Positions 5,993-7,839 of a DNA stretch of 7,839 bases are shown one piece after another. The translations under genes were made by a program, and so were the position numbers. The notes under the pieces are model-generated. The model was not told the DNA's origin. It did not search any database and saw only the letters and a list, made by a program, of their open reading frames with translations. Source of the DNA: an uncultured Acidimicrobiales bacterium (lineage in GTDB: Bacteria > Actinomycetota > Acidimicrobiia > Acidimicrobiales > SZUA-35); contig CALLIQ010000064.1 in assembly GCA_938008925.1 (NCBI GenBank), positions 1 through 7,839 on the forward strand, written 5' to 3'. Every line of letters starts with the position of its first letter. Positions within the stretch are counted from its first letter, which is position 1.

Positions 5993-6712
5993 ATGGAGCT
6001 CACGGTTGAAGAGGTGCGAATTCTCGGCTGCTTGATCGAGAAGGAGGCGACGACGCCAGACCAGTACCCGTTGTCGACCAATGCCCTGGTGAACGCGTGC
6101 AACCAGAAGTCGAACCGAGAACCCGTCGTCGACTACAGCGAGCGAACGGTGATCGACACGATGCTGTTGCTTCGCCCGGCGGGCTTGGCCCGCACGATCG
6201 CCGGTGGTCGAGCCGACAAGCACAAGCACGTGCTCGACGAAGCGATGGGGTTCGACCTCGACCAGATGGCCGTGCTCGCGATCATGATGCTGCGCGGGCC
6301 CCAGTCGGTTGGCGAGCTCAAGACTCGTACCGAGCGATATCCGACGTCGCAGGGCTCGGGATTCGAATCGCCTGACGATGTGCAGCGGGTGCTCGACGGA
6401 CTGGCTCGCGGCGACGATCCATTCGTCGTCAACATCGGCCGAGCCTCAGGGCAAAGCCAAGATCGATGGGCGCACTGCATCGGAGAAGAGGTTCCCGACA
6501 TCAACGACGTCGTGGCCTCGAGCGCCGCGCCTCGCTCATCGAGCAAGGGTCCGTCACTCGCACAGCGAGTGGAGGAACTCGAAGCCCGGCTCGCGTCGAT
6601 CGAAGCGGAACTCGGCATCGCAGCACCCACAACCGCCAGCGACGGCGACCGTGACGGTGACAGTGGCGGTGGCGGTGACTCCGAATCAGCGTTCGACGTC
6701 GCCGACGGGTGA
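5993..6712 (+). CDS. yceH: YceH-like DUF480 (UPF0502) winged-helix protein
   Basis: This 239-residue protein belongs to the DUF480 family, which has two winged-helix domains and no settled function. The diagnostic N-terminal block is LGCLIEKEATTPDQYPLS (11-28) followed by NALVNACNQKSNREP (30-44). The second domain has LRGPQSVGELKTRTER (100-115). The family's usual C-terminal SRVAKYEHR-like link is reduced here to GGRADKHKHVL (71-81), and HCIGEEVP (161-168) ends the core. A predicted coiled coil (about 188-208, VEELEARLASIEAELG) and a low-complexity Asp/Gly/Ser tail (about 216-239) follow; the coiled coil suggests dimerisation. The ATG lies 6 nt after TACGGT. Its stop overlaps the methyltransferase start as GTGA, so it heads a coupled operon. 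A DNA-binding regulatory role is inferred from the fold only. Confidence 0.9.
   Translation: MELTVEEVRILGCLIEKEATTPDQYPLSTNALVNACNQKSNREPVVDYSERTVIDTMLLLRPAGLARTIAGGRADKHKHVLDEAMGFDLDQMAVLAIMMLRGPQSVGELKTRTERYPTSQGSGFESPDDVQRVLDGLARGDDPFVVNIGRASGQSQDRWAHCIGEEVPDINDVVASSAAPRSSSKGPSLAQRVEELEARLASIEAELGIAAPTTASDGDRDGDSGGGGDSESAFDVADG
6641..6679 (+). repeat. imperfect hexanucleotide tandem repeat in the yceH tail
   Basis: Six imperfect 6-bp units of the form GACGGT/GGCGGT run in frame and encode an Asp-Gly-rich stretch near the YceH C-terminus. Because the unit is a multiple of three, copy-number change would alter tail length without a frameshift. It lies outside the conserved domains. Confidence 0.6.
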
Positions 6713-7515
6713 GCAATACTCCGGCGCTCGATCGGTGGAAAGCCCAACTGAGCGCGTGGGCGATCCCCGACGAGATCCGCAAGCAAGCGCCTGCGTTTCC
6801 CTGGCGCCTCGACCCGGAATTGTTCCGACCGCTACCGGGTACGGGTGAGGGTTCCCTTGCGACGCGCCGGGCTCGTGAGGCGCTGGCTGATGGTGCGGTC
6901 GTGCTCGACGTCGGGTGCGGTGGCGGAGCCGCATCGCTCGCACTCGCAGATCGAGCCGGCTCGGTCATCGGCGCCGACGAGTCGGCCGAGATGCTCGAGC
7001 TGTACACCGCCGAGGCGACGTCGCGCGATCTCGAGGTGATCACGGTGCCGGGTCGGTGGCCCGACTCGCAAGCGTCCTCCGAGCTGCGGGCCGACGTCGT
7101 CGTCTGCCATCACGTCGCCTACAACGTCGCTGCGCTCGACGAGTTCGCTCGCGCCCTCGACCGGGCGACGAAGCCCGGTGGCCGAGTCGTGATGGAGCTG
7201 ACGTTGCACCATCCTCAGACCGTCAACGCTCCCCTCTGGCAGCACTTCTGGAACATCGAACGTCCGACGGGGCCCAGCGCGGAGGATGCACACGCCGCGC
7301 TCATCGAGGCCGGCATCAACGCGACGTTCGAAATCGGCGAGGCCGGCCAGCTTCGCCGCGAATCGCCTTCGGAGACCCGGGCCGCCGGCGCAGCGCGCAT
7401 GCTGTGCCTCGGGCCCGATCGAGTCCAGGAGGTCGACGCTCAGATTCGTTCACTGCCGGCACGCAGCACCGAACGCGCCGTCATCTGGTGGGACACCGCT
7501 ACACAGTCGGCATGA
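6709..7515 (+). CDS. class I SAM-dependent methyltransferase, substrate unknown
   Basis: This 268-residue protein has a Rossmann-type methyltransferase core. SAM-binding motif I is VLDVGCGGG (65-73), the acidic residue ending strand 2 is D90 in IGADES, the strand-4 region is ADVVVCHHVAYNV (128-140), and KPGGRVVME is at 155-163. The N-terminal extension contains WAIPDEI (17-23) and PAFPWRLDPELF (28-39), a pattern I associate with a family of uncharacterised actinobacterial methyltransferases. The C-terminal part (about 190-268) shows no recognised substrate domain. GTG is the start, overlapping the yceH stop by 4 bp, and its own stop overlaps the next ATG as ATGA, so it is coupled on both sides. 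No Shine-Dalgarno sequence is seen. The substrate could be a small molecule, RNA or protein; the sequence does not say. Confidence 0.85.
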   Translation: MSNTPALDRWKAQLSAWAIPDEIRKQAPAFPWRLDPELFRPLPGTGEGSLATRRAREALADGAVVLDVGCGGGAASLALADRAGSVIGADESAEMLELYTAEATSRDLEVITVPGRWPDSQASSELRADVVVCHHVAYNVAALDEFARALDRATKPGGRVVMELTLHHPQTVNAPLWQHFWNIERPTGPSAEDAHAALIEAGINATFEIGEAGQLRRESPSETRAAGAARMLCLGPDRVQEVDAQIRSLPARSTERAVIWWDTATQSA

Positions 7516-7838
7516 CCGAGGATCTCGCTTGTCCGATCTGCACGATGGCCGACATCCTCGATGCGGGCGACGGCTATGAGTGCGCCACGTGTGGGCACGA
7601 GTGGATGGCGGAGCTCAGCGATGGGCTCGACGACATTCGTGACGCCAACGGCAACCTCCTCGCAAGCGGCGACACGGTCACGGTCATCAAAGATCTGAAG
7701 ACCGACGGCAAGGTCGGTGGCATCAAAGCGGGAACGAAGATCAAGTCGATCCGTCTCGTCGAAGGCGACCACGAGATCGATGCGAAGGTCAACGGACGCG
7801 GGTTGCTCATCAGAGCGGCCTTCGTCAAGAAGGCGTGA
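7512..7838 (+). CDS. yjdM: YjdM/PhnA family zinc-ribbon protein
   Basis: This complete 108-residue protein matches YjdM (historically PhnA) in length and layout. The N-terminal zinc ribbon has four cysteines, C7 and C10 (CPIC) and C24 and C27 (CATC, followed by GHEW). The C-terminal PhnA domain (about 38-108) has DANGNLLASGDTVTVIKDLK (44-63), GTKIKSIRLVEGDHEIDAKV (74-93) and the usual FVKK end (104-107). The family was named for alkylphosphonate use, but its members are generally not required for that process, so a phosphonate role should not be assumed; no phn genes are seen here. ATG overlaps the methyltransferase stop as ATGA, and no Shine-Dalgarno sequence precedes it. The central stretch between TVIKDLK and GTKIKS is normal in length. 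Its stop lies one base from the window end. Confidence 0.92.
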   Translation: MTEDLACPICTMADILDAGDGYECATCGHEWMAELSDGLDDIRDANGNLLASGDTVTVIKDLKTDGKVGGIKAGTKIKSIRLVEGDHEIDAKVNGRGLLIRAAFVKKA

Positions 7839-7839
7839 A

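Noticed and set aside
4685..6229. A 514-codon open frame on the minus strand opposite the acyl-CoA dehydrogenase
   Set aside because: It spans the dehydrogenase, an intergenic gap and parts of yceH and the TPK gene, resembles no family I know, and its composition mirrors the real codons. It is a shadow.
7512..7838. A phosphonate-degradation function for the PhnA-like protein
   Set aside because: The family name is historical, no other phosphonate genes are in the window, and the hydrolase PhnA of phosphonoacetate breakdown is an unrelated protein.

Overview
The window looks like a piece of a high-GC actinobacterial chromosome. I infer this from strongly GC-biased third codon positions, frequent GTG starts, 4-bp GTGA/ATGA stop-start overlaps, several starts that look leaderless, a Gram-positive-type LytR-CpsA-Psr (LCP) protein, and a methyltransferase of a kind I associate with actinobacteria. 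An acidimicrobiial (Ilumatobacter-like) origin is a guess from overall style, not a demonstrated assignment. No rRNA, tRNA, CRISPR array, insertion sequence or phage gene is visible. Gene density is high, and no gene-free stretch exceeds about 110 bp.

Left part, minus strand (1-2460): a possible start of a gene running off the left edge (1-29), then a two-gene unit read right to left. It consists of ugd (UDP-glucose 6-dehydrogenase, 1071-2348) and uxs (UDP-glucuronate decarboxylase, 130-1068), separated by 2 bp. Together they would convert UDP-glucose to UDP-glucuronate and then UDP-xylose, precursors for surface polysaccharides or glycoconjugates. ugd stands out: it has the only strong Shine-Dalgarno sequence in the window and a very different codon choice (TTG for most leucines) from uxs and the other genes.

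Middle, minus strand (2458-4754): a thiamine pyrophosphokinase gene overlaps by 4 bp a gene for a membrane-anchored LCP protein with a LytR_C domain. The LCP stop codon sits inside a perfect 8-bp hairpin that probably ends this transcript. LCP enzymes attach glycopolymers to peptidoglycan, so LCP next to ugd-uxs is a plausible cell-envelope neighbourhood, although it is transcribed as a separate unit.

Right part, plus strand (4784-7838): diverging from the TPK gene across a 41-bp gap is a complete acyl-CoA dehydrogenase of the long-chain/isovaleryl type. It has the YGGT variant, with its catalytic base predicted on helix G. It is followed by a translationally coupled trio: yceH (DUF480), a class I SAM methyltransferase, and a YjdM/PhnA zinc-ribbon protein. 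The acyl-CoA dehydrogenase and yceH share an identical TACGGT hexamer exactly 6 nt before the ATG, and the TPK gene has TACGAT 9 nt before its ATG. This suggests -10 elements driving leaderless mRNAs.

Most genes belong to known families. The points most worth a second look are the discordant ugd, the stop-codon hairpins, the repeated leaderless promoter signature and the uncharacterised yceH-methyltransferase-yjdM operon. I do not see convincing evidence for a wholly new system.
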